Positions 18,394-30,336 of a DNA stretch of 64,000 bases are shown piece after piece. The position numbers and the translations under genes were made by a program. Source of the stretch: Lysobacterales bacterium (GTDB taxonomy: Bacteria; Pseudomonadota; Gammaproteobacteria; Xanthomonadales; Xanthomonadaceae); contig JADCRD010000002.1 of the NCBI GenBank assembly GCA_014946745.1, forward strand, positions 496,001 to 560,000, in the 5' to 3' direction. A model generated the notes under the pieces. That model saw nothing but the letters and a program-made list of their open reading frames with translations. It had not been told where the DNA came from and did not search any database. The stretch's first letter is position 1. The number at the start of each line of letters is the position of its first letter.

Positions 18394-19404
18394 ATGCCTC
18401 CCAAGCTCACGGTCGAACGACGGATGTCTGCCGCCCAGGATTCCCGCGTCGCGCCCGGTCAGCGTCTCCTGGTCATCAAGCACGGCGCCTTCGGCGACCT
18501 GATCCAGGCGGATGGGGCCCTGCGCGACCTCCGCGCGGCGCACCCCGACTGGGAGATCGTGCTGCTGACGACGCCGCCCTACCGGCGTCTGATGGAGCGC
18601 TGCCCGCACGTGGATCGCCTGCTGATCGACCGCCGCGCGCCGCTGTGGCGGCTGGGTGAGAACCTGCAGCTGGCGCGCGCGCTGCGCCGCGAGGGCTTCG
18701 CCCGCGTCTTCGATCTGCAGAAGTCCGGACGCACGGCGCAGTACCGGCGCTGGGTGCTGCGCGGCCTGCCCTGGAGCGGCCGCGAGCCGGGGCCCAAGCC
18801 GCGCTCGATGATCGAAGGCTTCGGCCCGCAGCTGGCCGCCGCCGGCGTAGAAGCGACCCACAGCCGCGCACCGGATGTGTCGTGGATGGCGGCCGACGTA
18901 TCGTCCCTGCTGAGCGCGCAGGGTCTGCAGCCCGGCTACGTGGTGCTCGTTCCCGGCTGCGCCGCGCGCCATCCGCACAAGCGCTGGCCGCACTACGCCG
19001 CGCTTGCCGCGGAGTTGCTGGCGCGCGGCCACCGCGTGGTCACAGCGCCCGGCCCGGATGAACTCGCACTCGCCCGCGAGATCCCAGGCGACTGCCTGCT
19101 CGGCGAGCAGGGCTGGCTGGACTGGTTCGAACTCGCCGGGGTGCTGCGGCAGGCGGGCTTCGTGGTCGGCAACGACACCGGACCCAGCCACCTCGCGGCC
19201 TGCCTCGGTCGACCCGGGCTCGCGCTGTTCGGCCCGCACCCCTCGGCCGAGCGCACCGGCATCCGCCGCGGGGACTTCGATGCCATCGAAGTGGATGTGC
19301 TCGCCGAGCTCAGCGTCGAGCGCGTGCTGCAGTCCGTGTTGCCGCGGCTCGGTCAGGGCGACGGCGACGGCGCCACGCCCGGGCCTGGGTCGAGCGCCCC
19401 TTGA
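18394..19404 (+). CDS. glycosyltransferase family 9 (heptosyltransferase-like)
   Basis: The product has 336 residues from ATG 18394; ATG 18424 (MSAAQDSRVAPGQ) is an equally possible start. The N-terminal core LLVIKHGAFGDLIQADGAL, with Gly-Asp in loop 1, and the C-terminal FVVGNDTGPSHLAACLGRPGLALFGPHPSAERTG are GT9 signatures (ADP-heptose binding). It probably adds a sugar to LPS core or a related glycan at the inner membrane. It converges with a DUF6165 gene 34 bp away, a pairing often seen with GT9 enzymes. Confidence 0.85.
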   Translation: MPPKLTVERRMSAAQDSRVAPGQRLLVIKHGAFGDLIQADGALRDLRAAHPDWEIVLLTTPPYRRLMERCPHVDRLLIDRRAPLWRLGENLQLARALRREGFARVFDLQKSGRTAQYRRWVLRGLPWSGREPGPKPRSMIEGFGPQLAAAGVEATHSRAPDVSWMAADVSSLLSAQGLQPGYVVLVPGCAARHPHKRWPHYAALAAELLARGHRVVTAPGPDELALAREIPGDCLLGEQGWLDWFELAGVLRQAGFVVGNDTGPSHLAACLGRPGLALFGPHPSAERTGIRRGDFDAIEVDVLAELSVERVLQSVLPRLGQGDGDGATPGPGSSAP

Positions 19405-19438
19405 ACCTGACCGTCAGGACGAAGCTGCCGCGGCCGGC

Positions 19439-19846
19439 TCAAGGCGCGCCGGAATAGGACTTCTCTTCGATGATGCCCGAGCCGCAGTGCAGGTTGATCG
19501 CCCGCTTGATCGCCGCACGCTGATCGTTGAGCCGATACACCGAGCGCGCCAGCGCGATGAAGGCCTCGCCGAAGTCGGCGCGGGCCTCGCAGTCGCGGAT
19601 GTCGTCCTCGACCTGCCACAGCGCTTCGTTGATCGCCTGCAGCTCGGATTCCAGCCGGGCCAGCTCGGCTGAGGGCGACAGATGCTGGCGGCCTGCGGCC
19701 TCCAGCACGCCCAGCTCGTGGACGACATTGTGCCGCTTGGCGGCGTCGGTGATACGCTCGCGCTTGATTCGCAGGATGGTGATCTTGTCGATCAATTCGC
19801 CGGCGCCGACTTCGATCATCAGCGCGCTGCCCGGGTTCGTTTGCAT
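19439..19846 (-). CDS. DUF6165 family protein
   Basis: The 135-residue protein has the core IEVGAGELIDKITILRIKRERI, followed by helical, probably coiled-coil segments (HELGVLEAAGRQHL, LESELQAINEALWQVEDDIR) and YRLNDQRAAIKRAIN. This matches the DUF6165 family, which is of unknown function and commonly lies beside GT9 genes in LPS regions. It has no signal peptide or membrane segment. An oligomeric cytoplasmic helper is inference. ATG 19846. Confidence 0.72.
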   Translation of the reverse strand: MQTNPGSALMIEVGAGELIDKITILRIKRERITDAAKRHNVVHELGVLEAAGRQHLSPSAELARLESELQAINEALWQVEDDIRDCEARADFGEAFIALARSVYRLNDQRAAIKRAINLHCGSGIIEEKSYSGAP

Positions 19847-19968
19847 GAGGATTGTCCGTTTCGGGGGCGCGCCGGCTGGCGCGGGCCCGGCACCTTAGCA
19901 TCGGCGCAGGGCGATACAGAGCGCCCCGGTCCGCGTATCCTCCGCGCCCCTTCCCCGGAGTCGCACCG

Positions 19969-20484
19969 ATGCGCATAACGCTGCTCGCTGTTCTCGTCCT
20001 GGCCTGCAGCTCCGGCGCCGCCGAGGCCAAGGTCTACAAATGCCCGCTGCCCGGCGGCGGCCACGAGTACCGCCAGATCGCCTGCGATGGCGAGGGCTCG
20101 GGCGAGGTCAAGGTGAACGACCCGACCGTGTCGAGGCGCACCGGCAGAGACACCGAACCCGAGGCCGCGGATGCCAGCGTTCTGGTCGGCGACTGGTGCG
20201 AGTTCGGCGTCTCGACCGAGCTGGACAGCGAGCGCGTGGACGAGGCCTTCCGCTGGTACTTCGGCGCCGACTACGTCACCTACATGCATACGCGATCGAT
20301 GATGCCGATCGGTTCGGAGCCACCGAAGTTTCCCCTGCGTCGCGATGGCGCGGTCTTCTATGTCGATGACGACCTGTTCGGCGGCGGCGACGCCGCCTGG
20401 ACCGTGGTGGGCCGTCGCGCAGGCGTGGTCTTTGTTGAAGGGCCGATGGGCGGCATCCTGCACATGCGCCCCGGCCGCTGCTGA
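19969..20484 (+). CDS. secreted DUF4124-like protein
   Basis: The 171-residue protein follows GGAG by 9 nt. Its Sec signal is MRITLLAVLVLACSSGAAEA. The next ~25 residues (KVYKCPLPGGGHEYRQIACDG) resemble the DUF4124 pattern (K-x-Y-x-C ... Y ... PC). The remaining ~115 residues have two further cysteines (DWCEFG, and the C-terminal GRC), but I cannot place them. Predicted periplasmic; function unknown. Confidence 0.65.
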   Translation: MRITLLAVLVLACSSGAAEAKVYKCPLPGGGHEYRQIACDGEGSGEVKVNDPTVSRRTGRDTEPEAADASVLVGDWCEFGVSTELDSERVDEAFRWYFGADYVTYMHTRSMMPIGSEPPKFPLRRDGAVFYVDDDLFGGGDAAWTVVGRRAGVVFVEGPMGGILHMRPGRC

Positions 20485-20518
20485 GACGCTTCCCCTCAGC
20501 AATTTAGAGGAGTACGCT

Positions 20519-20547
20519 GGTCTCACCTAAATGATCTAGGTGAGACC
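20519..20547. promoter_or_regulatory. perfect 11-bp palindromic operator overlapping the padR ribosome-binding site
   Basis: GGTCTCACCTA (20519-20529) is the exact reverse complement of TAGGTGAGACC (20537-20547), with a 7-nt spacer. The right arm abuts ATG 20548 and itself carries the Shine-Dalgarno AGGTGA (20538-20543). It is a likely PadR autoregulatory site. The mRNA hairpin could also hide the ribosome-binding site. Confidence 0.75.
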
Positions 20548-20889
20548 ATGAGCCAGCCCGTCCTGCCCGGCACGCTTGAGATGCTCGCGCTGAAGGCCGT
20601 TTCGCTCGGGCCCGAGCACGGCCTGGGCCTGCTGCACCGCATCCAGCGCAGCTCGCGTGACGTTCTGCTGGTCGAGCAAGGCGCGCTGTATCCAGCTCTG
20701 CACCGGCTGGAAGCACAGGGCCTGGTCAGCACCGAGTGGGGGGTGTCGGACAACAACCGCCGCGCCAAGTACTACGCCATCACCGCGGCCGGACGCCTTC
20801 GCCTCGGCGAGGACACCCGCCAGTGGCGCCAGCTGGTGGAGGCGATGGACGCCGTGCTCGCGGCCCAGCCCGGGAGCCTGCGCGCATGA
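20548..20889 (+). CDS. PadR-family transcriptional repressor
   Basis: The 113-residue winged-helix protein (LPGTLEMLALKAVSLGPEHGLGLLHRIQ ... LVEQGALYPALHRLEAQGLV ... NNRRAKYYAITAAGR) has the PadR pattern of subfamilies that control ADOP-type permeases. It sits immediately after a perfect palindrome, and its stop overlaps the start of the permease (ATGA), so regulator and target are co-translated. It probably represses its own operon until a lipophilic or membrane-active ligand binds. The ligand is unknown. Confidence 0.88.
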   Translation: MSQPVLPGTLEMLALKAVSLGPEHGLGLLHRIQRSSRDVLLVEQGALYPALHRLEAQGLVSTEWGVSDNNRRAKYYAITAAGRLRLGEDTRQWRQLVEAMDAVLAAQPGSLRA

Positions 20890-23555
20890 GCCCGCATCGT
20901 CTGCTGCGCTGGTTGAAGGATGTGCTCGCCCGCCCGCGCGTCGAGCGCGAGCTCAAGGCCGAGCTGGACTTCCACCTGCAGAGCCGCGCCGACGAGCTTG
21001 AGGCGCAGGGCCTGGACCGCGCCGAAGCCCTGCGCCGTGCGCGGATCGAGCTGGGCATGCTCGAACTGCATCGCGACGGCGTGCGCGCCGCACGGGGGCT
21101 GGCGTGGGTGGACGCCCTGGTCAGTGACTTGCGCTATGCCGCGCGCAGCCTGATCCGCAGCCCGCTGTACACACTGACGGCGGTGGGCGTGCTCACCCTG
21201 CCGCTGGCCGCGGCCCTGCTGCTGCACGCGATCTTTGCGACCTATGCCCTGCAGTCGCCGCCCATCGAACGCCTCGAGCGCTGGGTCAGCCTGGAGGGGC
21301 GCAGTGCGGAGCAGGCCCGGTTCTCGCAGTTCAACGCCGATGAGGCGGAAACTCTGGTTGCATCACCGCCAGCGGCCTTCGAGGGTCTCTACAGCGTGCG
21401 CACGCTGGGGCACCCGCTGCTCGTCGACACGCGCCTGCAGAAGGGCATGGGCGCTGCGGTCTCGGAGAACTTCTTCGAACTGCTGGGCGTAGGCGCGCGC
21501 ATCGGTCGCGTGTTCGGCAGCGGACGCGAGGCCGATCGCTTCGGCGTGGTGCTGAGCGAGAACGGCTGGGAGCAGCTGTTCGAGCGCGCACCCGATGTCG
21601 TGGGCCGCAGCCTCGACATCGAGGGGCAGATCTTCGAAGTGATCGGGGTCGCCGATCGCGGCTTCAACGGCAGCCATCCGATCGCCCAGCTCTACTTCAT
21701 CCGTCAGGTCGACCACCGCCATCTGTTCGGTGCGCGCCCGGCGGACCTGCTGCACACAGTGAGCGGCTTTCTGGCGCAGGACGCTACCGCCAGACTCGCA
21801 ACAGAACAGCTGGCGAGCGGGGTCGCTGCGCTTTCGGCCGCGCGGCCTGAGTTCATGCGCCTTGACGCGATCGAGGTCGAGCGGCAGTTCGGTCGCCTGG
21901 GCGCCGCCGATCGCGAGGAGCTGATGCTGGCTTCGATTCCGGCCGGTATCGCCGTGCTGCTGATGCTGCTGATCGGCTCGTCCAACCTTGCGAATCTGGT
22001 GCTCGCACGCTTCGCTGCGCGCGCCGGTGAACTGGGCGTTCGCAGCGCACTGGGGGCGAGCCGTACGCGCCTGCTGTCGCGCCTGCTGGTCGAGTGTGGC
22101 CTGATCGGTGCGGCGGCCACCCTGCTTGCGCTCGGACTCGCCGGCCTCCTGCTGGCGCCGGTGCACGCACGCGTGTTCGGCCTGCTCGCCGAGCTGGGCG
22201 CCAGCCTCGTCGAGGTGCGCCTGGGCTGGGACAGCGTGCTGCCGGCGCTGCTGCTGGCGGTGACGTGCACCCTCGCCTTCGGGCTGCTGCCGGCGCTGGC
22301 AGTGACCCGTCGCAGCGTCCTCGATGGTGGTGCATCGAGCCTGAGCCAGAGCCTGCGTTCGAACACGGCGGCCCGACTGCGCGGTGGCCTGATGGTGACC
22401 CAGATCGCCGCCAGCTGCTTTCTGCTGGTCGTCGCCGGCCTGATCGCCGCGAATGCGCGGAACGCATTGGACACGCCGCTCGGCTATGCGCCGGAGCGTT
22501 TGCTTGGCCTCTCCGCGGGCAGTGCGCCCGCACTCCGTCGGCAGCGCTTGCTGGAGTTGCCGCAGGTCGAAGCCGTGGGTGCGAGCTCGCACATGCCCTT
22601 GATGGGCGAGCCCTTGCGGGGAGCCGTCCGGACCGTCGATGCGTCCGGCTCCGCGCTCAGCCTCACCGCGCAGATCCGGCCGGTCGACAGCGAGTGGCTG
22701 CGGCTGTTGAACCTGCAGCCCCTGCGCGGTCGCCTGCCCTATCCGGACGAGTCGGGGTCGGTGGCGCTGCTCTCCCGCAGCGCCGCAGAGAGTCTGTGGC
22801 CCGGCGAGGATCCGCTGGGACGCACGCTGGATCTCATCGAAGAGAAGGAGGTCTGGAACGGCGAACCCGCAGACGCCGACGAAGCAACCCGCGAGACCCT
22901 GGAGTCGACCCGCCGCGTGGAAGTGATCGGGGTCGTACCGGACATCGCCACGGGCTTCCTGTTCGCTGGCAGCGATGGGCCCGTGGTGTACACGCCGGCA
23001 CGCATCGGCGACCCCGCGCTCGCCAGCCTGCTGCTGCGCCTCAGCGACACCCGTCCCGAGACGATCGTGGCGGTGTACCGGGCCTGCGCCGATGGCACAT
23101 CCAGCAGCGAATGCGCCCCCTTGCGGGTGAGCTCGGCGCTGCGGATCCAGCGGCTGCCGCTGATCGTGGCCGCAGAAATCGCCCAGGCCTTGGGCGCGAT
23201 CGCGCTCGCGATCAGCTGCCTCGGCCTGCATGGCCTCGTGGCTTACGGCGTGCAGCAGCGGCGACGCGAACTCGGCCTGCGGCTCGCGCTCGGCGCCTCG
23301 CGTGCACGTCTGATCGCCACCGTGATGCGCGACGCGCGCACGCAGATCGCACTGGGACTCGCCATCGGCCTGCCGCTGGCCTTTGCGCTGACCCGCGCGC
23401 TGGCGCAGTTCACCGACCGGATCACCCTGCTCGACCCGCTGGCCTTCATCGGCGTGCCACTGCTTCTGGCGGTGCTGGCGGCGCTGGCCGCCTATCTGCC
23501 AGCACGTGCCAGCACCCGGATAGACCCCGCGGAATCGCTGCGCGCCGACGGCTGA
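20886..23555 (+). CDS. ADOP-family ABC transporter permease
   Basis: The 889-residue permease begins with the family prefix domain (residues ~1-60: WLKDVLARPRVERELKAELDFHLQ). It then has MacB-like periplasmic domains and two FtsX-type four-helix blocks (first block near residues 90-115 and 350-480, second near 760-885: LGLRLALGASRARLIATVMRD). This matches the acidobacterial duplicated orphan permease type: two fused MacB halves without an ATPase. No ATP-binding gene is adjacent. The substrate is unknown; MacB relatives work by mechanotransmission in export of peptides or lipophilic molecules. Coupled to padR by a 4-bp overlap. Confidence 0.85.
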   Translation: MSPHRLLRWLKDVLARPRVERELKAELDFHLQSRADELEAQGLDRAEALRRARIELGMLELHRDGVRAARGLAWVDALVSDLRYAARSLIRSPLYTLTAVGVLTLPLAAALLLHAIFATYALQSPPIERLERWVSLEGRSAEQARFSQFNADEAETLVASPPAAFEGLYSVRTLGHPLLVDTRLQKGMGAAVSENFFELLGVGARIGRVFGSGREADRFGVVLSENGWEQLFERAPDVVGRSLDIEGQIFEVIGVADRGFNGSHPIAQLYFIRQVDHRHLFGARPADLLHTVSGFLAQDATARLATEQLASGVAALSAARPEFMRLDAIEVERQFGRLGAADREELMLASIPAGIAVLLMLLIGSSNLANLVLARFAARAGELGVRSALGASRTRLLSRLLVECGLIGAAATLLALGLAGLLLAPVHARVFGLLAELGASLVEVRLGWDSVLPALLLAVTCTLAFGLLPALAVTRRSVLDGGASSLSQSLRSNTAARLRGGLMVTQIAASCFLLVVAGLIAANARNALDTPLGYAPERLLGLSAGSAPALRRQRLLELPQVEAVGASSHMPLMGEPLRGAVRTVDASGSALSLTAQIRPVDSEWLRLLNLQPLRGRLPYPDESGSVALLSRSAAESLWPGEDPLGRTLDLIEEKEVWNGEPADADEATRETLESTRRVEVIGVVPDIATGFLFAGSDGPVVYTPARIGDPALASLLLRLSDTRPETIVAVYRACADGTSSSECAPLRVSSALRIQRLPLIVAAEIAQALGAIALAISCLGLHGLVAYGVQQRRRELGLRLALGASRARLIATVMRDARTQIALGLAIGLPLAFALTRALAQFTDRITLLDPLAFIGVPLLLAVLAALAAYLPARASTRIDPAESLRADG

Positions 23556-23722
23556 TCCGGTAGGCCGCACGCTTGCCGCGCGGCCACCGCCGCGCAACCA
23601 CCGCAGACCCAGGTCACGCGCACCGCCTGGGCCGGTCATCATCGCCTGATCCGGGATCCGCCCCGGGCGCCGCTGTGCGTCCCGAGGCTGGCATGCTTTT
23701 CCGCCCTGCACTGGAGGTGGTC

Positions 23723-24298
23723 ATGCGGAGTACGTCCAGCGATTCGCGCGTCCTGTTCCTGCTGCCGGCGCTCGCCGCCGTGGCCGTCAGCCTGCTGCTG
23801 CTGCGTCGACTGCTGCCGGAGCTGGACGTGCTGCAGCACCCGCTGATCCCGCTGTGGTGCGCCTTCGTGCTGACCTATGTCGGCGCCGCCACGATCAGCC
23901 TGCTGCCGGCGCCGCTCGGCGGCCCGATCGATCGCCTGCTGGACCGCCAGCTGAGCCAGTGGGGCGCGGGCGTGTACGGGCTGGTGGGCCTCTCGGTGTT
24001 TCTGCGGCTGGAAGCGCAGACCTTCGTGGGCAGCCTGCAGGAAATGGGCGACGCCTCCGAGTGGGCGCAAGGCCTGCTGCGCGACTGGCTGATCGGCTTC
24101 AGCGTGGAGTCGATGAAGAACATGATCGCCGCATCGATCTGGCCCGCACAGGTGATCCAGCAGGGCGGGGTGTGGGGATTCCTCGGCTTTCTCGGTGCCT
24201 GTTCGGCGGTGTTTGAACTTGGGCGGCGTTTGATGCCCGAGCAGCAGGCGCGGCTCGAAGCAGAGGCGCCCGAAGCTGGCGACGCGAAAACTCCGTAG
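23723..24298 (+). CDS. hypothetical inner-membrane protein
   Basis: ATG 23723 is chosen for the strong GGAGGTGG upstream. The 191-residue product has about four hydrophobic segments (VLFLLPALAAVAVSLLLL; PLWCAFVLTYVGAATISLL; GAGVYGLVGLSVFL; VWGFLGFLGACSAVFELG). A soluble, acidic C-terminus ends EAPEAGDAKTP. I do not recognise a family. It precedes the ECF sigma/kinase pair on the same strand by ~97 bp but shows no clear link. Confidence 0.6.
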   Translation: MRSTSSDSRVLFLLPALAAVAVSLLLLRRLLPELDVLQHPLIPLWCAFVLTYVGAATISLLPAPLGGPIDRLLDRQLSQWGAGVYGLVGLSVFLRLEAQTFVGSLQEMGDASEWAQGLLRDWLIGFSVESMKNMIAASIWPAQVIQQGGVWGFLGFLGACSAVFELGRRLMPEQQARLEAEAPEAGDAKTP

Positions 24299-24395
24299 CG
24301 ACCCCGGTGATTCCGGCTCTCCGCCTTTCCCCTTCACGCGGCGGCCGGGCACAATCCGGCGGGGGATGTCCGGGCGGCCGCACGCGGGGAGTGGA

Positions 24396-25000
24396 ATGGA
24401 GCGCATCGCAGACGACAGCCCTCTGGGGCAGATCACCGCCATCCTGGCCGCGGCCGGGGACCCGAACCCGCTCGACAGTCTGCTGCCGCTGGTGCACAGC
24501 GACCTGCGCCGGCTGGCGCGGGCGCAGCGCCGGCAGATGGAGCCGGGCGAGACGCTGTCGACCACGGCCCTGGTCAACGAGGCCTACCTCAAGCTGCGCC
24601 GGGCCGACTACCCCAACCTCGCCAACCGCGCGCACTTCTTCTCGCTGGTGGCGCGGGCGATGCGGCAGATCCTGATCGACCACGCGCGCTCGCGCCTGGC
24701 CGAAGCCAAACGCATGCAGCACGTGCAGCGCGAGCTCGACGAAAAGCCCGGCGAGGATGCGCGCGAACTGGCGCGCCTGCTGGAGGTCGACTCCGCGCTC
24801 AGCGAGCTGGAGAAGGTGCAGCCGCGCCTGGCCCAGGTCGTGCTGTACCGCTACTTCGCCGGTTACTCCGCCACCGAGACCGCCGAGCTGCTGGAGGTCA
24901 CCGAGCGCACCATCAACCGCGACTGGCAGAAGGCGCGCGCGTTCCTCAGCATCGCGCTTGATCAGCCGATGGGCGAGGACGTCGACGGCGGTGCTGCGCC

Positions 25001-25004
<4 letters not shown>
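24396..25004 (+). CDS. ECF-type sigma factor
   Basis: The 202-residue protein starts at ATG 24396 after GGGGAG. Region 2 is visible in LLPLVHSDLRRLARAQRRQM ... TTALVNEAYLKLRRA ... FFSLVARAMRQILIDHARSR, and region 4 in YSATETAELLEVTERTINRDWQKARAFL. This is the planctomycete-like ECF subfamily (TIGR02999 type) that is regularly paired with a Ser/Thr kinase instead of an anti-sigma factor. Its stop overlaps the kinase start by 4 bp. It probably directs a small regulon under control of the kinase. Confidence 0.85.
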
Positions 25005-27646
<2,642 letters not shown>

Positions 27647-27857
27647 AGGCGGGCGCGGCGCCGCAGGCGCCCCTGCGGCGGCCGGCGCGCCCACCTGGCA
27701 CGAACCTGCCGGGCGGGCGAGGCCCGGCACCGCACGGTCAACGCGGGCGGGCCAGCAAGCCCCGCGTCATGTCATAGCACCGAAGCTCATTTGCCGCGGG
27801 CGCGCGCGCTGCCCAGCATCAGCCCACCGCACCCGCCACGCCGCCCGCCGCCCTCGC

Positions 27858-28670
27858 ATGTCCCGCTTCCTCGTCTTCCAGCACGTCGCCGCCGAGCCCG
27901 CAGGCACGCTCGACGCCCTGCTGCGCCGACGCGGCCACCGGCTGCGCTTCGTCAACTTCGAGCGCGCCCCGGACGCAGAGCCCGAGGTCGAACGCTACGA
28001 CGGCCTGATCGTCCTGGGCGGGCCGATGAACGTCGAGGAGCTGGGCCAGCGGGCGCACTTGCGCACCGAGCTGCGCTGCATCGAGGACGCGCTCAAGCGT
28101 GACCTGCCGGTGTTGGGCATCTGCCTGGGCGCCCAGCTGCTGGCGCATGCGCTGGGCGCGCCGGTGCAGCGGCTGCGTCGGCCCGAAATCGGCTGGTATC
28201 GCATCGACAGCACCGAGGCCGGGCGCCGAGATGCCGTGTTCGCCCCGCTCGGACGCGGCGCGCCGGTGTTCCAGTGGCACAGCTGCGGATTCGGGCTGCC
28301 GGCGGGCGCCGAGCGATTGGCGCACTCCGAGCACTGCGAGCAGCAGGCCTTCCGCTACGGTGAGCGCGCCTATGGCCTGCAGTTCCACCTTGAAGCCAAC
28401 GCCACGCTGATCGATCGCTGGCTGCAGACGCCGCACTATCGGCGCGAGCTGGAGCACGCCGGCCTCGGCCACGATGCCGGCCATATCGAAGCCGAAACGC
28501 GGCGCCTGGTGCACGCCCAGCAGGCGCGTGCGGAGGCGCTGTTCAACCGCTTTCTCGACCTGAGCGGGCCGGCGCCACGCAGCCAGCGTGGGCCTGCCCT
28601 GAGCTCGGCCTGGTCGCCCTGGCAGCCCCGTCCGCAGCACGCCGAGCTGCCGCTGCGGGCCTTGGCCTGA
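27858..28670 (+). CDS. class I glutamine amidotransferase (GuaA-like, type 1)
   Basis: The 270-residue protein has the amidotransferase triad: Cys89 in the nucleophile elbow LGICLGAQL, and His177 and Glu179 in FHLEAN. It also has the oxyanion-strand motif GLIVLGGPMNVEE. It is a stand-alone domain with no synthetase partner nearby. Such proteins act as glutaminases or as gamma-glutamyl hydrolases of small molecules. The C-terminal ~25 residues (RPQHAELPLRALA) are an unusual Pro-rich tail. The substrate is unknown. Start ATG 27858 gives the expected N-terminus but has a weak Shine-Dalgarno. Confidence 0.8.
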   Translation: MSRFLVFQHVAAEPAGTLDALLRRRGHRLRFVNFERAPDAEPEVERYDGLIVLGGPMNVEELGQRAHLRTELRCIEDALKRDLPVLGICLGAQLLAHALGAPVQRLRRPEIGWYRIDSTEAGRRDAVFAPLGRGAPVFQWHSCGFGLPAGAERLAHSEHCEQQAFRYGERAYGLQFHLEANATLIDRWLQTPHYRRELEHAGLGHDAGHIEAETRRLVHAQQARAEALFNRFLDLSGPAPRSQRGPALSSAWSPWQPRPQHAELPLRALA

Positions 28671-28898
28671 AACGGGCGAAGTCGGCGCACCCTGCCGAGA
28701 TCGCAGTCGGCCCGCTTGCGCTTCGGCGCGCCGCCCGGCGGCACTGCCCGCCGCCCGTCATTTCCTGCCCGGGCCTGTCCGCAGCCGCTGCGCCGGGCCG
28801 TGAAGGTTCTGCGAGAATGGCGGCCGACGCGCACCGCGCTGTCGCCGCATGCAGGGGATGCGGCCCCTCTCCCGCTTGACCCACTCCAGGTGAACTCC

Positions 28899-30080
28899 AT
28901 GAGTCGATCCCCCCGCGCGCCGGCGATGAAGCGTCTGGCGCAGCTGCTGCCCGGCCTGCTGATTGCGGCCAGCCTGCCTGGCCTTGCGCTGGCCCAGACC
29001 GCCATCCGCGCCGGCACTCCGGTGAGCGGCAGCCTCGGCGCCGATGCGCCCAAGGCCGATGACGGCACGCCCTACGCGCTGTACGAGTACAGGGGCCGCG
29101 CCGGCGACCGCATCCGCGTCAAGATGGAATCGAGCGCTTTCGACGGCTTCCTCGCGGTCGGCAGCACGGCCGCCCCGGGCTGCTCCGAGGACTGCAAGTT
29201 CGACGACGACAGCGGCGGCGAACTCAATCCGCAGCTGACGTACACGCTGCCGGCCTCCGGCAAGGCGCAGATCCGCGCCAACAGCATCAGCGCCGATGCC
29301 GCCGGCGAGTTCACCCTGACCGTGACCGCAGTGGCGGCGCCGGCACCGGCCCGCCCGCAGGCGCTGCGTCTCGACACCGAGACCAAGGGCACGCTGGACG
29401 AAAGCTCGGCGCGCGATGACGACGATCGTCCCTACGCGCTGTGGACCGTGTCCGGCCGCCGCAACCAGGAGGTGGTGGTGCGCGTCAACGCCGACGCCTT
29501 CGACCCCTACGTCGAGTTCGGTCAGCTGCAGAGCAACCGCTTCACCAGCAGCGTGAGCGATGACGACAGCGGCCCCGGCCTCAATGCCCGTCTGTTCCTC
29601 ACCCTCGACAACAGCGGCCGCGGCGTGGTCAAGGTCACCAGCGCTTCCGACGATGCCAGCGGCGAGTACACCGTGTTCGTGGGCCAGCCGCCGGCCAAGC
29701 GCCCGATCAATGTGCTGCCGGTCGCCGTCGGCGATTCGGTGCGCGGCACCCTCGACCAGAACGACCCGTTCGATGACGAGGAGACCCGCTTCGAGGTGTT
29801 CCGCATCGACGGCCGCCCCGGCCAGCGCGTGGTCGTGCGCCTGCAGTCGGATGCCTTCGACGCCTACCTCAAGTGGGGCGTGCTGGAAGGCGATCGCCTG
29901 ATCGAGGAAGCCAGCGACGACGACAGCGGCGGCGGCACCAGCTCGCAGCTGAGCCTGACCCTGGACGAGGACGGCATCGGCCGTCTGGTGGTCAGCAGCC
30001 TGGACGCCGGTGAGGGTGAGTTCACCCTGTCGGTGGTGGGCGCACCGCGCACCCTGCCGTCGGCGCAGCCGGAGCGCTGA
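28899..30080 (+). CDS. secreted protein with three PPC-like repeats
   Basis: The 393-residue product follows AGGTGA. A Sec signal runs to residue ~38 (LLPGLLIAASLPGLALAQ). The mature part is three tandem ~115-residue modules. Each begins with a G-S/T-L element and a string of Asp, then Y/F-x-L/V-F/Y-x-x-x-G-R, then V/K-V-x-x-x-S/A-D-A-F-D-x-Y/F, then DDDSG, and ends GEFTL or GEYTV. This is the pattern of pre-peptidase C-terminal (PPC) beta-sandwich domains, here without a protease. The Asp-rich turns suggest Ca2+ binding. Probably surface or periplasmic. A strong intrinsic terminator follows. Confidence 0.75.
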   Translation: MSRSPRAPAMKRLAQLLPGLLIAASLPGLALAQTAIRAGTPVSGSLGADAPKADDGTPYALYEYRGRAGDRIRVKMESSAFDGFLAVGSTAAPGCSEDCKFDDDSGGELNPQLTYTLPASGKAQIRANSISADAAGEFTLTVTAVAAPAPARPQALRLDTETKGTLDESSARDDDDRPYALWTVSGRRNQEVVVRVNADAFDPYVEFGQLQSNRFTSSVSDDDSGPGLNARLFLTLDNSGRGVVKVTSASDDASGEYTVFVGQPPAKRPINVLPVAVGDSVRGTLDQNDPFDDEETRFEVFRIDGRPGQRVVVRLQSDAFDAYLKWGVLEGDRLIEEASDDDSGGGTSSQLSLTLDEDGIGRLVVSSLDAGEGEFTLSVVGAPRTLPSAQPER

Positions 30081-30110
30081 GCGCGGCGCGCGTTCTACGT
30101 CTGAGTGTCC

Positions 30111-30147
30111 GCAGAAGGCCCGGCCCGTCCGGGCCTTCTGCGTTTTT
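30111..30147 (+). terminator. intrinsic terminator of the PPC-repeat gene
   Basis: A perfect 13-bp stem (GCAGAAGGCCCGG, 30111-30123, with 30129-30141) has a 5-nt loop and is followed by GTTTTT. Classical Rho-independent terminator 30 nt after the stop. Confidence 0.92.
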
Positions 30148-30336
30148 GGCGACGCTTTTCCGGCACTTGCGCGGCCACGGCGACGAAAGGAAACCCCAGG
30201 GTTCCCAGCGGTCTTGCCATCGCAGAGCCTCGACACAATTATTCACACCCCCGGTCGGACGGATGCCGACGGGCACTCCGGGATATCCCTTTTCTTCCAG
30301 CACGCCGCGGGCTTTCGCCCGCATGGAGCCAGCCAC

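Noticed and set aside
27647-27857. A small gene between the kinase and the amidotransferase
   Set aside because: The frames are Pro/Arg-rich without a ribosome-binding site or family features.
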